Origin: Roseicyclus persicicus
GTDB taxonomy: Bacteria; Pseudomonadota; Alphaproteobacteria; Rhodobacterales; Rhodobacteraceae
Reading direction: 5' to 3'
DNA length: 64,000 nucleotides
Assembly: GCF_012395815.1 (NCBI RefSeq)
Contig: NZ_JAAZQQ010000001.1
Span: forward strand, 620,001-684,000
The position numbers and the translations under genes were made by a program. The notes beneath the pieces are model-generated. The model saw only the letters and a program-made list of their open reading frames with translations, did no database searches and had not been told where the DNA came from. How positions within the stretch are numbered: the first letter of the stretch is position 1; each line of letters opens with the position of its first letter. Positions 14,587-22,768 of the stretch are shown here, piece by piece.

Positions 14587-15972
14587 ATGACGAGCAGGAT
14601 CTTCCGCACGGGCCGCGGCCTGGTCGCGGCGCTGGCCGTGGTGGCGATGACCGCCGGGGCCGCGGCGGCCGACTCGCTGCGGCAGGCGATGGCCGACGCC
14701 TACCGCAACTCGCAGCTGCTGGAACAGAACCGCTACCTCCTGCGGCTGTCCGACGAGGGCGTGACCCAGGCCGTCGCGCAGCTCTATCCCACGCTCACCT
14801 TCATCGCCGGCACCAACCGCGACCTGATCAACGACACCACCACCTCGACCGCCCGGCTGGTGGCCGAGATGGTGATCTACGCCGGCGGCGGCCGCACCAG
14901 CGCCCGGCGCGGCGCCGAGGAGACGGTGAACGCCGCCCGCCAGCAGCTGGTCGCGCTCGAGGCGCAGGTGCTGCTGGACGCCGTCACCGCCTATCTCGAG
15001 GTCTGGGAGGCGCAGCAGGTCGTCTCGGTCCGCGAGGCCAACGTGCGCGTCCTGACCCAGCAGCTGCGGGCCGCGCGCGACCGCTTCGAGGTCGGCGAGG
15101 ACACCCGCACCGATGTCGCGCAGGCCGAGGCGCAGCTGGCCACCGCGCGCTCCAACCTCGCCGCCGCGCAGGGCACGCTCGAGATCGCGCGCGAGATCTT
15201 CAACCTCGCCGTCGGCCGCTATCCCAACGGCCTGACCGGCCCCGGCGGCCTGCCGAACCTGCCCCGCTCCGAGGCCGAGGCCGGCCAGCTGTCCCGCCAG
15301 CAGCACCCCGCCGTGCTGGCGCTCCAGCACGAGGTCGCCGCCGCCGAGTTCGCCGTGCAGGAGGCCCGCGCCGCGACCCGGCCGAACATCACCCTCGACT
15401 TCACGGCCACCGACACCTTCCAGGCGACCAACCCGTTTCTCGAGGGCGAAAGCGCCTCGGTCGGCCTGACCCTGACCCAGCCGATCTACCGCGGCGGCCA
15501 GCTTGCCTCGATCGAACGCCAGGCGCTGGCCCAGGTCGAGGCCGTGCGCGCCGCGCTGAACCGGCAGACACAGCTGAACCTGCAGGCGGTCGGCACCGCC
15601 TTCGCGCGGTTCCAGATCGCGACCGCGCAGATCCAGGCCTCGGACCAGCGCATCCGCGCCGCCGAGCTGGCCTTCGAGGGCGTGCGAGAGGAGGCGGCGC
15701 TGGGCGCGCGCACCACGCTCGACGTGCTCGACGCCGAGCAGGACCTGCTCGAGGCCCGCATCAGCCGCATCGAGGCCGAGGCCGACCTCTACGCCTCGGC
15801 CTATGGCATCCTTTCCGCCGCCGGCCTGCTGACCGTCGGCCGGCTGGACCTGCCGGTGCCCGAATACGACGTCGAGGCCTACGGCGCGGCCTTCCCCGGC
15901 GGCGTGCCGCGGGTGCTGTCGCCGCAGGGCGAGCGGCTCGACAGCCTGTTGCGGTCCATCGGCCGGGACTGA
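14587..15972 (+). CDS. tolC: TolC family outer-membrane channel
   Basis: Outer-membrane component of type I secretion and efflux systems, 461 aa. A signal peptide covers about residues 1-27 (cleavage near AAAADS). Two OEP repeats follow, rich in coiled coil: the first about 30-230, the second about 245-440. Typical strings are RDRFEVGEDTRTDVAQAEAQ and ARTTLDVLDAEQDLLEAR, the paired T-x-x-D-V/L-D-A-E motifs of the channel helices, and LTQPIYRGGQ in a beta segment. Length is normal. No ABC exporter or membrane-fusion gene is adjacent, so its partners lie elsewhere. Confidence 0.92.
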   Translation: MTSRIFRTGRGLVAALAVVAMTAGAAAADSLRQAMADAYRNSQLLEQNRYLLRLSDEGVTQAVAQLYPTLTFIAGTNRDLINDTTTSTARLVAEMVIYAGGGRTSARRGAEETVNAARQQLVALEAQVLLDAVTAYLEVWEAQQVVSVREANVRVLTQQLRAARDRFEVGEDTRTDVAQAEAQLATARSNLAAAQGTLEIAREIFNLAVGRYPNGLTGPGGLPNLPRSEAEAGQLSRQQHPAVLALQHEVAAAEFAVQEARAATRPNITLDFTATDTFQATNPFLEGESASVGLTLTQPIYRGGQLASIERQALAQVEAVRAALNRQTQLNLQAVGTAFARFQIATAQIQASDQRIRAAELAFEGVREEAALGARTTLDVLDAEQDLLEARISRIEAEADLYASAYGILSAAGLLTVGRLDLPVPEYDVEAYGAAFPGGVPRVLSPQGERLDSLLRSIGRD

Positions 15973-16132
15973 ACCGCGGGCGCGGATCCGTCGCATTCCA
16001 GCTATCCGTTGTGCGGACGGGCACTTGCGGCTATCCTGTGCGGCAAGGCTCCCGGCCGAGGGGCCGTCTTGTCATGGCCGCGGGGCGCGGGCCGACCCGT
16101 CCCAGCCCATGGATGTCGAGGAGTGAGCGGTC

Positions 16133-17245
16133 ATGTCGGACCCCGCGAAATCCGCTACCGAGATCGAGGACGTGCTTGCGTCCATCCGCCGGCTGGTGGC
16201 GGACTCCGGCTCCGCCGCGTCCCGCGCGGCCGCGCCGCCGGCCGATGCCGGCGACAAGCTGGTGCTGACGCCCGCCCTGCGCGTGACCGACCCCGACGAC
16301 CCCTGGGCGCCCGTGCGCCGGCAGTCCGCGCCCGCCGCCGTCGCCGCGGACACCGCCGCCGATGACGATGGCGACGACGACACCGATGACGACCCGGAAT
16401 GGGGCCTCGAGGACCGGCTCGCCGACTGGGGCGAGATCGAGGAAAGCGGCGACGAGGCCGTGGCCGAGGCCCTTGCCGAGGGCCATGCCGACGACACCGG
16501 CCCGCCGCCCCCGCTGTCCGATCCTGCGCCCCGTCGCGTGGCCGAGTTCGTGGCCGAAGTCACGCCCGACGAGTTCGTCGCCGAGGTCACGCCCGGCGAG
16601 TTCGAGCCCGAGACCGGCGACGCCGATTGGCCCGGCACCGGCGCCGACCGGGCCCTGCGCGAGCTGGCGATCGTCCGCGGACAGGCCGCCGCCGAGCCGG
16701 ACCCCGCGCCCGAGGCGGAGCCCGAGGCGGTCGAGACCGCCGCCTGGTCCGACGCCGCACCCGAGCCGGCCCCGCACGCGGCCGAAGGCGACGCGGCGGA
16801 CGCCCCCGAGATGGTCGGGGCCGAGACCGCCGACTGGTCCGCCTCCGAGCCGCAGATGCCCCCCGACACCCCCGACGAGGCTGCAAGCCCGATGACCCCC
16901 GACGACCGTCCCGAGGCCCCTGCCGATGCGGAGACCGCCGATCCGGGGTTCACGCCGATCTTTTCCCGCCGCACCGAGGCGCGGCGCTGGTCCGGCCCGG
17001 CCGACGGCGACGCGGCGGGCGGCGACGCCCACGCCGAGATCGAGGATCTCGGCGAGACCGAAACGCCCTTCACCTTCCCCGACCCCGAGGAGGGCATCCT
17101 CGACGAGGAAACCCTGCGCGAGCTCATCGCCGAGGTGATCCGCGAGGAGCTCCAGGGCGTGCTTGGCCAGCGCATCACCCGAAACGTGCGCAAGATGGTG
17201 CGCCGCGAGATCCGGCTCGCGCTCGCCGCCGAGGATTTCGAGTAA
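16133..17245 (+). CDS. DUF2497 / PopZ-like protein
   Basis: A 370-aa acidic protein built like PopZ, the polar organizer of alphaproteobacteria. The N-terminus has the family motif IEDVLASIRRLVAD (residues 10-23). The middle, about 40-315, is low-complexity Pro/Glu/Asp/Ala sequence. The C-terminal helical module LRELIAEVIREELQGVLGQR then ITRNVRKMVRREIRLALAAE is the self-assembly region in PopZ. The disordered spacer is much longer than in Caulobacter PopZ (177 aa in total). A cell-pole role is inference. GAGGAG precedes the start. Confidence 0.75.
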   Translation: MSDPAKSATEIEDVLASIRRLVADSGSAASRAAAPPADAGDKLVLTPALRVTDPDDPWAPVRRQSAPAAVAADTAADDDGDDDTDDDPEWGLEDRLADWGEIEESGDEAVAEALAEGHADDTGPPPPLSDPAPRRVAEFVAEVTPDEFVAEVTPGEFEPETGDADWPGTGADRALRELAIVRGQAAAEPDPAPEAEPEAVETAAWSDAAPEPAPHAAEGDAADAPEMVGAETADWSASEPQMPPDTPDEAASPMTPDDRPEAPADAETADPGFTPIFSRRTEARRWSGPADGDAAGGDAHAEIEDLGETETPFTFPDPEEGILDEETLRELIAEVIREELQGVLGQRITRNVRKMVRREIRLALAAEDFE

Positions 17246-17299
17246 CCCCGGGCCCCGCCGGCCCTTGACCGCCGGGGGGCGGCACCCGAGGTTACGCCC

Positions 17300-18160
17300 A
17301 TGTTCCCGATCCGCGACCACAACCCGTCGAACCGCACGCCCTTCGTCACCTGGGCGCTGATCGCGCTGAACACGGTCATCTTCCTGAGCTACTTCCCCAG
17401 CCTCTCGCAGGCCGAGCCGCTGCTGGCCGCCTTCTTCGCCGACTGGGCGCTGGTCCCGGCCGAGGTGCTCTCGGGCCTCGACGGCCACACGGTCGTCACG
17501 TCGATGTTCCTGCATGGCGGCTGGATGCACCTGATCGGCAACATGCTGTTCCTGTACATCTTCGGCGACAACCTCGAGGACCTGATGGGGCACTTCTGGT
17601 TCCTCGTCTTCTACCTCGCCTCGGGCATTGGCGCCGCGGCGGGTCAGATCCTGTCCGACCCGACCTCGACCGTGCCCATGGTCGGCGCCTCCGGGGCCAT
17701 CGCGGGGGTCATGGGGGCCTACCTCCTGTTCTTCCCCCGTGCCCGGATCGACGTGCTGGTCATCATCGTGGTGCTGATCCGCATCTTCACGATCCCGGCG
17801 TGGCTGATGCTGGGGCTGTGGTTCGGCCTGCAGCTGGTCAACGGGCTGGCGATGGACGTCGCCGGCGGCGGCGGGGTGGCCTACTGGGCCCATGCCGGCG
17901 GCTTCGTGGCGGGGGTGGTGCTGGCGCTGCCGCTGTGGCTGCGGCTGGGCGGGCCGGGCTACTGGCAGCGCTGGCACGGCAAGCCGCCCCATGACGAGGT
18001 CGAGTACGTGATCGAGCGCGGCCGGAGCAGCCCGATTCCCCGTGTCCGCCGCGTCACCTCCACCCGCGCGGCCACCCGCCCGCTTGCGGATCTGGCCCGC
18101 GTGCCCCGCAGCGGCACCCGCCGCGGGCCGCGCTCGCCCTGGTCCGGCGGCCGCGACTGA
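17300..18160 (+). CDS. Rhomboid family intramembrane serine protease
   Basis: An inner-membrane protease of 286 aa with about six to seven hydrophobic segments. Catalytic Ser131 lies in GASGAIAG and catalytic His198 in YWAHAGGF; HGGWMHLIGNMLFLYIFGDN (about 72-91) is the characteristic HxxxN-type loop 1/TM2 region. The last 60 residues are basic and disordered (RSSPIPRVRRVTSTR onward) and would face the cytoplasm. It starts 54 bp after the DUF2497 gene and is probably transcribed with it. Substrate unknown. Confidence 0.93.
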   Translation: MFPIRDHNPSNRTPFVTWALIALNTVIFLSYFPSLSQAEPLLAAFFADWALVPAEVLSGLDGHTVVTSMFLHGGWMHLIGNMLFLYIFGDNLEDLMGHFWFLVFYLASGIGAAAGQILSDPTSTVPMVGASGAIAGVMGAYLLFFPRARIDVLVIIVVLIRIFTIPAWLMLGLWFGLQLVNGLAMDVAGGGGVAYWAHAGGFVAGVVLALPLWLRLGGPGYWQRWHGKPPHDEVEYVIERGRSSPIPRVRRVTSTRAATRPLADLARVPRSGTRRGPRSPWSGGRD

Positions 18161-18221
18161 CCCGCCCGGGCCGCGCCGGGCGTCGGGCCCCGATGAATCG
18201 TGGCAATATCGTGACAAAAAC

Positions 18222-18249
18222 TTGATGACCGCGTGACCGCACCTATATT
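18222..18249 (+). promoter_or_regulatory. Sigma-70-type promoter for the DUF6280 gene
   Basis: TTGATG (18222-18227) and TATATT (18244-18249) are separated by 16 bp, 165 bp before the start codon. The 160-bp leader that follows is lower in GC than its surroundings and contains no gene. Confidence 0.5.
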
Positions 18250-18414
18250 TCGCGCTCGGGGCTTCATCCGGATACCGGAAACTGTGCGTTTCCACTCCAA
18301 GCCATGCAACCAGCACATACCATGTATGTCGAGATTGCATCACAGAATCGCACGCTTTTCGGGCAGAAGGGTCGCCACGCCGAAATTGCAAGAGCAAAAA
18401 CAAGGAACGACGAA

Positions 18415-18738
18415 ATGCGAGATTTCGTTGATGGCACGGCCTTCAACTTCGAACAGGGTCAACGCGCGCGGAAGCTTTTCGCGGCGGTGGTTCTGGCTGC
18501 GCTCGACGACGCGATCGCGGATGACAAGAAATACGGCAACGGCCCGGAGCAGATCGCCCGCTGGGCCCGCTCGCGCGATGGCCGCGAGGTTCTGAGCTGC
18601 GCCGGCATCGACCCCAACGAGCGCGTCGTGCAGGGGCTGATGAAGTTCGTGGCGCAGGGCGTCCGGACCTCGGTCGCCCTCAGCCGCGAGGAAAGCGAGC
18701 GCCGCAACCAGGCCGAGGCCGAGGCCGAAGCGGCCTGA
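18415..18738 (+). CDS. DUF6280 family protein
   Basis: A 107-aa soluble helical protein conserved in Rhodobacterales. The start at 18415 is preferred over upstream ATGs because AAGGA lies 9 bases before it and the family begins MRDFVDGTAFNFEQGQRARK. The remainder contains AALDDAIADDKKYGNGPEQI and a SCAGIDPNERV stretch, and ends in an alanine/glutamate tail. Its function is not known. It has its own promoter and a strong terminator, so it is a single-gene transcript. Confidence 0.8.
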   Translation: MRDFVDGTAFNFEQGQRARKLFAAVVLAALDDAIADDKKYGNGPEQIARWARSRDGREVLSCAGIDPNERVVQGLMKFVAQGVRTSVALSREESERRNQAEAEAEAA

Positions 18739-18763
18739 GCCCGGTCCCGACCCGGATCGGAAG

Positions 18764-18786
18764 CGCGCCCTTCGGGGCGCGTTTTT
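18764..18786 (+). terminator. Rho-independent terminator after DUF6280
   Basis: A perfect 7-bp stem CGCGCCC / GGGCGCG with the stable tetraloop TTCG is followed directly by TTTTT. It begins 26 bp past the stop codon and separates this gene from the convergent amidohydrolase operon. Confidence 0.9.
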
Positions 18787-18814
18787 CATTGCAGGCGGCG
18801 CCGCCGCTGCCGGG

Positions 18815-20308
18815 TCAGATCCAGTCGCGGTAGAACGCGGCCACGGGCCCGTGGAGCGCCTTTGCCAGTCGCGCGAGGGCCATCTCCGCCTCGCTCCGCG
18901 GCGCGTCGAGGGCGCGGGCGATGGCCTCCAGCACCGCGTCGCGGTCCACCCGCGTGAAGCGGCCGTCATGGTACACGGTCTCGCCGCCCACCAGCACCGT
19001 GCGGACCGCGCCGGCCTTGGCCCGCCGCACGAGCACGTCGACCAGCGGCAGGCCGGGGTCCTGGTGGGGCCAGGTGACCGCGCGCCAGTCCAGCAGCACG
19101 ATATCGGCCAGCCGCCCCGGCGCCAGCCGCCCGATCCGCCCGGCGAAGGGCGTGGTGGCCGCGCCGTGCTCGGTTGCCATGCGCAGGATCTGCGTGGCCG
19201 TGGGGCAGGGGCTGGCGTGGCCCGGCGCCCGGTGCAGCGTCAATGCCAGCCGCATCTCCTGCAGCATGTCGCGGTCGTCGTTGATGCCGGCCTCGTCGAT
19301 GCCGAGGGCCACCGGCACCCCGCTGGCCAGGAACCCGTTCAGGTCGGCGGTGCCGCTCTTGAGGCGCAGGTTGGACGAGCAGTTGTGGCACAGGCAGCCG
19401 CCCCGCTCGGCCAGCAGCGCGATGTCGTCGGGCGTCATCCAGACCCCGTGGCCGATGGTCAGCTGCGGGCCGACGAGGCCGAAGCGGTCGATATGCTCCA
19501 GCGCCGAGCCGCCGGTGCGGCGGCGGGCGTATTCGGCCTGGTAGGGCGTCTCCAGCAGGTGCATGTGCATCGGCGCGCCGGTGGCCTCGGCGATCCGTGC
19601 GGCGCTCTCCAGCGCGGCGTCCGACAGCCAGTGCAGGTTCGACGGCGCGATCTGGATGCCGATCAGCGGCGCGGCCGCCCAGCGGTCCCGCAGCGCGTGG
19701 AAGACGGCGATCTGGTCGGCAAGCGGCAGGCCGAACCCCGTCAGGTAGGCCGCCGTGGGCGCGCGCAGGTCTTCGGGCAGCGATGCCACGAAGGCCGCGT
19801 CGGCGTCGTAGATCATGCGGTTCTGGTCGCGCAGCGCGAAGGAATAGGACGCCCGCATCCCCAGCTCGACATAGGCGCCGAGGATCGCCTCGGCCCGCGC
19901 GATGACCGCGTCGGTGTCGCCGGGCGCCCGGCTGTGCAGGTGCTGGACGGTGGTGACCCCCGAGGCCACCATCTCGAAGGCCGAGAACAGCGTGTCGAGC
20001 CGCGGGTGCACGTCGCGCATGGCCAGGCGTTCGGGAAACCACAGCTCCAGCGGCTGGTCCCGCGCGCCCAGCTGGAACGGCGTCAACCCGACGTGGTGGT
20101 GGGCGTTCACCAGACCCGGGATCGCGACCATGCCGCGGCCACCGACCTCGGGCGCCTCCGGGTGGGCACGGCGCAGGTCGGACGCCGGGCCGATTGCGGC
20201 GATGGTCGCGCCATCGACGAGGATCGCGGCGTCCTCGACGATCTCGGGCGTGCCGTCGGCGGCGAAGCCCGTCACGATCCGGTCGGCGACGACAAGCGTT
20301 CCGCTCAT
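18815..20308 (-). CDS. Amidohydrolase (AtzA/TrzN/guanine deaminase-type)
   Basis: A metal-dependent hydrolase or deaminase of the amidohydrolase superfamily, 497 aa, cytoplasmic. Metal ligands are visible: HxH in VNAHHHVGLTP (about 69-75), His in MHMHLLETP, His in IGHGVWMTPDD and Asp in LGIDEAGINDD. The N- and C-terminal beta sandwich (LVVADRIVTGFAADGTPEI; GRLAPGRLADIVLLD) is typical of the cytosine/guanine deaminase and chlorohydrolase branch. Last gene of the leftward operon, overlapping the racemase stop by 4 bp. Exact substrate unknown; context suggests a nitrogen heterocycle. Confidence 0.88.
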   Translation of the reverse strand: MSGTLVVADRIVTGFAADGTPEIVEDAAILVDGATIAAIGPASDLRRAHPEAPEVGGRGMVAIPGLVNAHHHVGLTPFQLGARDQPLELWFPERLAMRDVHPRLDTLFSAFEMVASGVTTVQHLHSRAPGDTDAVIARAEAILGAYVELGMRASYSFALRDQNRMIYDADAAFVASLPEDLRAPTAAYLTGFGLPLADQIAVFHALRDRWAAAPLIGIQIAPSNLHWLSDAALESAARIAEATGAPMHMHLLETPYQAEYARRRTGGSALEHIDRFGLVGPQLTIGHGVWMTPDDIALLAERGGCLCHNCSSNLRLKSGTADLNGFLASGVPVALGIDEAGINDDRDMLQEMRLALTLHRAPGHASPCPTATQILRMATEHGAATTPFAGRIGRLAPGRLADIVLLDWRAVTWPHQDPGLPLVDVLVRRAKAGAVRTVLVGGETVYHDGRFTRVDRDAVLEAIARALDAPRSEAEMALARLAKALHGPVAAFYRDWI

Positions 20309-20958
20309 GCCTGCGCCCCCTGCTGCAGCCGCGCGACGGACAGGCGTACCGCGGCCGGCACCGGCTCGACCAGGGGCACGGGCGTGCGGGCGGCCAGCGC
20401 GCGCGCGGCTTCGGCCAGGGGGCCGCCGCCGATCACCACGGCCTCGGCGCCGCCCTCGGCCACGGCCGCCTCGATGGCGGCGGCCAGCGCGTCCTCCAGG
20501 GCCGCGGCGTCGGCGGTCAGGGCGACGGGGTCGCCGGGCGTCGTCCAGGTGCCGGCGAAGTGCCGGTGCCCGTGCCGGGCCGCCGTCGCGGCGATGGCAA
20601 CGGCCAGGGCCGGCGTCGTCGTGACGACGGCAAAGCGCCGCCCGCCCCGCGCGGCCTCGGCCATGCCCGCCTCGGCGATGCCGGTGACGGGGCAGGGCAG
20701 GGCGGCGCGCAGGGCGTCGAGGCCCGGGTCGCTGAAGGCGGCCACGATGACGGCGTCGGCCTGCCCGAGCGAGGGCGCCAGCGCGGCCACCGCCTCGGCC
20801 GCGACGACGAAGGCGGCGGGCTCGGTGATCAGCGGCGCGCCGAAGGCGGCGGTGTGGCCGATCACCTCGGCCCGGCCCCCGGCCTCCCGCGCGGCGATGG
20901 CGACCATGCGGCGCGTGATGTCGGCCGAGGTGTTGGGGTTGACCAGCGCGATCCTCAT
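20305..20958 (-). CDS. Asp/Glu/hydantoin racemase family protein
   Basis: A 217-aa racemase of the HyuE/allantoin racemase family. The start RIALVNPNTSADITRRMV carries the family's N-P-N-T-S motif. The first catalytic cysteine position, usually in a -FGDPGL- or -CFDPGL-like motif, reads AAFSDPGLDALR, and the second region reads EAVVIGGGPL where the usual C-x-G is G-G-G. Both cysteines are therefore missing, as no Cys occurs at either site. Either the enzyme is not a racemase or it uses another mechanism. It has 4-bp overlaps with both neighbours. Confidence 0.8.
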   Translation of the reverse strand: MRIALVNPNTSADITRRMVAIAAREAGGRAEVIGHTAAFGAPLITEPAAFVVAAEAVAALAPSLGQADAVIVAAFSDPGLDALRAALPCPVTGIAEAGMAEAARGGRRFAVVTTTPALAVAIAATAARHGHRHFAGTWTTPGDPVALTADAAALEDALAAAIEAAVAEGGAEAVVIGGGPLAEAARALAARTPVPLVEPVPAAVRLSVARLQQGAQA

Positions 20959-21839
20959 GGCGCGGCCTCGCGGAAGGCACGGGCGATGTCGATCCGCCGC
21001 GCGATCCAGAGGCGGTCGCGTCGGCGGGCGAGCTCGGCGAGGATGCGGTCAAAGGCCGGGAACCGGGCGGGGCGGCCGACGATGCGCAGGTGGAACCCGA
21101 TGTTCAGGAGCCGCGGCAGCCCCGCCTCGGCCTCGGCCTGCAGCACGTCGAGCGCCTCGGTGACGTAGTCCACCATCTCGCCGGGCCGCACGAAGCCGTT
21201 GGGGTGGAAGAACTTCATGTCGTTGGTGTCGAGCGCGTAGGGCACCACCACAAGGCCCGAGGGGTCGCGGTAGGGCAGGTCGTCGTCGAAGGCGTTGGAG
21301 GTGTAGACATAGCCGCGCTCGGCCAGCAGTTGGCGGGTCCAGGGGCTTTCGGCACCGCGGCAGAAAAAGCCACGGGGGGCCTCCCCGGTCGCCGCCGCGA
21401 TGGCCGCGCCCGCGCGGTCGAGATCGGCGCCCTCGGCCTCGGGGGTGTCGTAGTCGGCGTGCGGGCGCCAGAGCCAGCCGTGGCAGGCAGTCTCGTGCCC
21501 GTCGGCCGCCAGCGCCGCGAGCACGGGCGCGGCCCGCTCGGCCGCACGGCCACAGGCGAACAGCGTCGCGGGGATGGCGTGCCGGCGCAGCGCCGCGGCC
21601 ATGCGCCAGGCCCCCGCCCGCGTGCCGTAGGCGAAGATCTGCGCCTGTCCGGGGTCGGGCCGGTCATCCGGCACCACCGACAGCACCTCGCCGATGCGCT
21701 CGTTCGCCGGGTCGCCGTCGATCACCTGCCGCTCGGCGCCTTCCTCGACGTTCACCACCACCGACACGGCCAGCCGCGCGCCGTTCGGCCAGCGCAGGTC
21801 GGGCCAGGCGCCGCCGTAGCCGATCAGGTCGCGGGTCAT
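20955..21839 (-). CDS. PuuE-like polysaccharide deacetylase family protein (copy 1)
   Basis: A 294-aa NodB-fold hydrolase close to the metal-independent allantoinase PuuE. Seen: RLAVSVVVNVEEGAERQVID with the N-x-E-E-G motif, AYGTRAGAWRM, GHETACHGWLW, SPWTRQLLAERGYVYTSNAF, PYALDTNDMKF and LLNIGFHLRIVGRPARF. PuuE opens the hydantoin ring of allantoin, so a cyclic ureide is a reasonable substrate class. It overlaps the paralogue upstream by 4 bp and the racemase downstream by 4 bp. Confidence 0.85.
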   Translation of the reverse strand: MTRDLIGYGGAWPDLRWPNGARLAVSVVVNVEEGAERQVIDGDPANERIGEVLSVVPDDRPDPGQAQIFAYGTRAGAWRMAAALRRHAIPATLFACGRAAERAAPVLAALAADGHETACHGWLWRPHADYDTPEAEGADLDRAGAAIAAATGEAPRGFFCRGAESPWTRQLLAERGYVYTSNAFDDDLPYRDPSGLVVVPYALDTNDMKFFHPNGFVRPGEMVDYVTEALDVLQAEAEAGLPRLLNIGFHLRIVGRPARFPAFDRILAELARRRDRLWIARRIDIARAFREAAP

Positions 21840-22768
21840 GGCGCGAACCCGGCCGGGCAGGGGCGCGGCGCCCAGTCGGGCAGGCCCAGCCCCGCGCGCC
21901 AGGCCCGGGCGATCTGGGCCCGGGTCGCGAACCAGACGCCCTCATGCCGCAGCGCGTGATCGAGGAACGCCTCGAGCCCGCCGATCCGCGCCGGCCGCCC
22001 GATGATGCGCGTGTGCAGCCCGATCGACAGCATCCGCGGCGCATGGCGCGCCTCGGCGTGGAGCCGGTCGAAGGCGTCGATGCAGTAGCGCGCGAAGTCT
22101 GACCCGAAGACGAAGCCGCCGCCGTTGTAGAACCGCATGTCGTTGGTGTCGAAGGCGTAGGGCAGCACCACGTGCGGGCCCGCCGCGGTGTCGACCATGT
22201 AAGGCAGGTCGTCGTTGTAGGCGTTGCTGTCGTAGAGGAACCCACCCTGTTCAATCAGCAGCGACCGGGTGAGGGGCGACGTGGCCGAGCGCGTGTGCCA
22301 GCCGAGCGGCGGCGTGCCCGCGGCCCCGGCGATGGCGGCCACGGCCTGCGCGATCGCGCGGCGCTCGGTGGCTTCGTCCATGTGGACGTGCCGTTCCCAG
22401 CGCCAGCCATGGGCGGCGACCTCGTGGCCGTCGGCGACCGCCTCGGCGGCGATCCAGGGCGTCGCGGCGACGGCGCGGCCGCAGGCGTTGAGGGTGACCG
22501 CCACGCCGCGCCGGCGCAGCGCGTCGCGGATGCGCGGCCAGCCGGCCCGCGGCCCGTATTCGAAATGGCTTTCCATGCAGAGGTCGCGGACGCCCTCGAC
22601 GCGCTCGACCGCCTCGTAGATATGCTCGTTGCGCTCGTCGCCGTCGCCGAGGGACAGCTCGGCGCCCTCCTCGATGTTGACGACCACCGACACCGCCAGC
22701 CGCGCCCCGCCGGGCCAGGTGATGTCGGGGGCGCCGCCCCGGTAGCCGGCGAAGTCGCGCCCGGTCAT
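21836..22768 (-). CDS. PuuE-like polysaccharide deacetylase family protein (copy 2)
   Basis: A 310-aa tandem paralogue of the next gene in the operon. The start at 22768 gives the family's N-terminus (MTGRDFAGYRGGAPDITWPG) and a 4-bp overlap with the BtpA stop. Motifs: VSVVVNIEEGAELSLGDGDE, HFEYGPRAGWPRI, GHEVAAHGWRWERH, YDSNAYNDDLPYM, PYAFDTNDMRFY, MLSIGLHTRIIGRPARI. The pattern is nearer to PuuE than copy 1 is (GDGDERNE loop kept). Two copies side by side suggest two successive ring or amide hydrolyses, or a heteromer; this is inference. Confidence 0.86.
   Translation of the reverse strand: MTGRDFAGYRGGAPDITWPGGARLAVSVVVNIEEGAELSLGDGDERNEHIYEAVERVEGVRDLCMESHFEYGPRAGWPRIRDALRRRGVAVTLNACGRAVAATPWIAAEAVADGHEVAAHGWRWERHVHMDEATERRAIAQAVAAIAGAAGTPPLGWHTRSATSPLTRSLLIEQGGFLYDSNAYNDDLPYMVDTAAGPHVVLPYAFDTNDMRFYNGGGFVFGSDFARYCIDAFDRLHAEARHAPRMLSIGLHTRIIGRPARIGGLEAFLDHALRHEGVWFATRAQIARAWRAGLGLPDWAPRPCPAGFAP

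Noticed and set aside
18815-21052. A single 745-codon amidohydrolase frame
   Set aside because: The upstream third is the out-of-frame shadow of the racemase gene; the real start is the ATG at 20308 with a 4-bp overlap.
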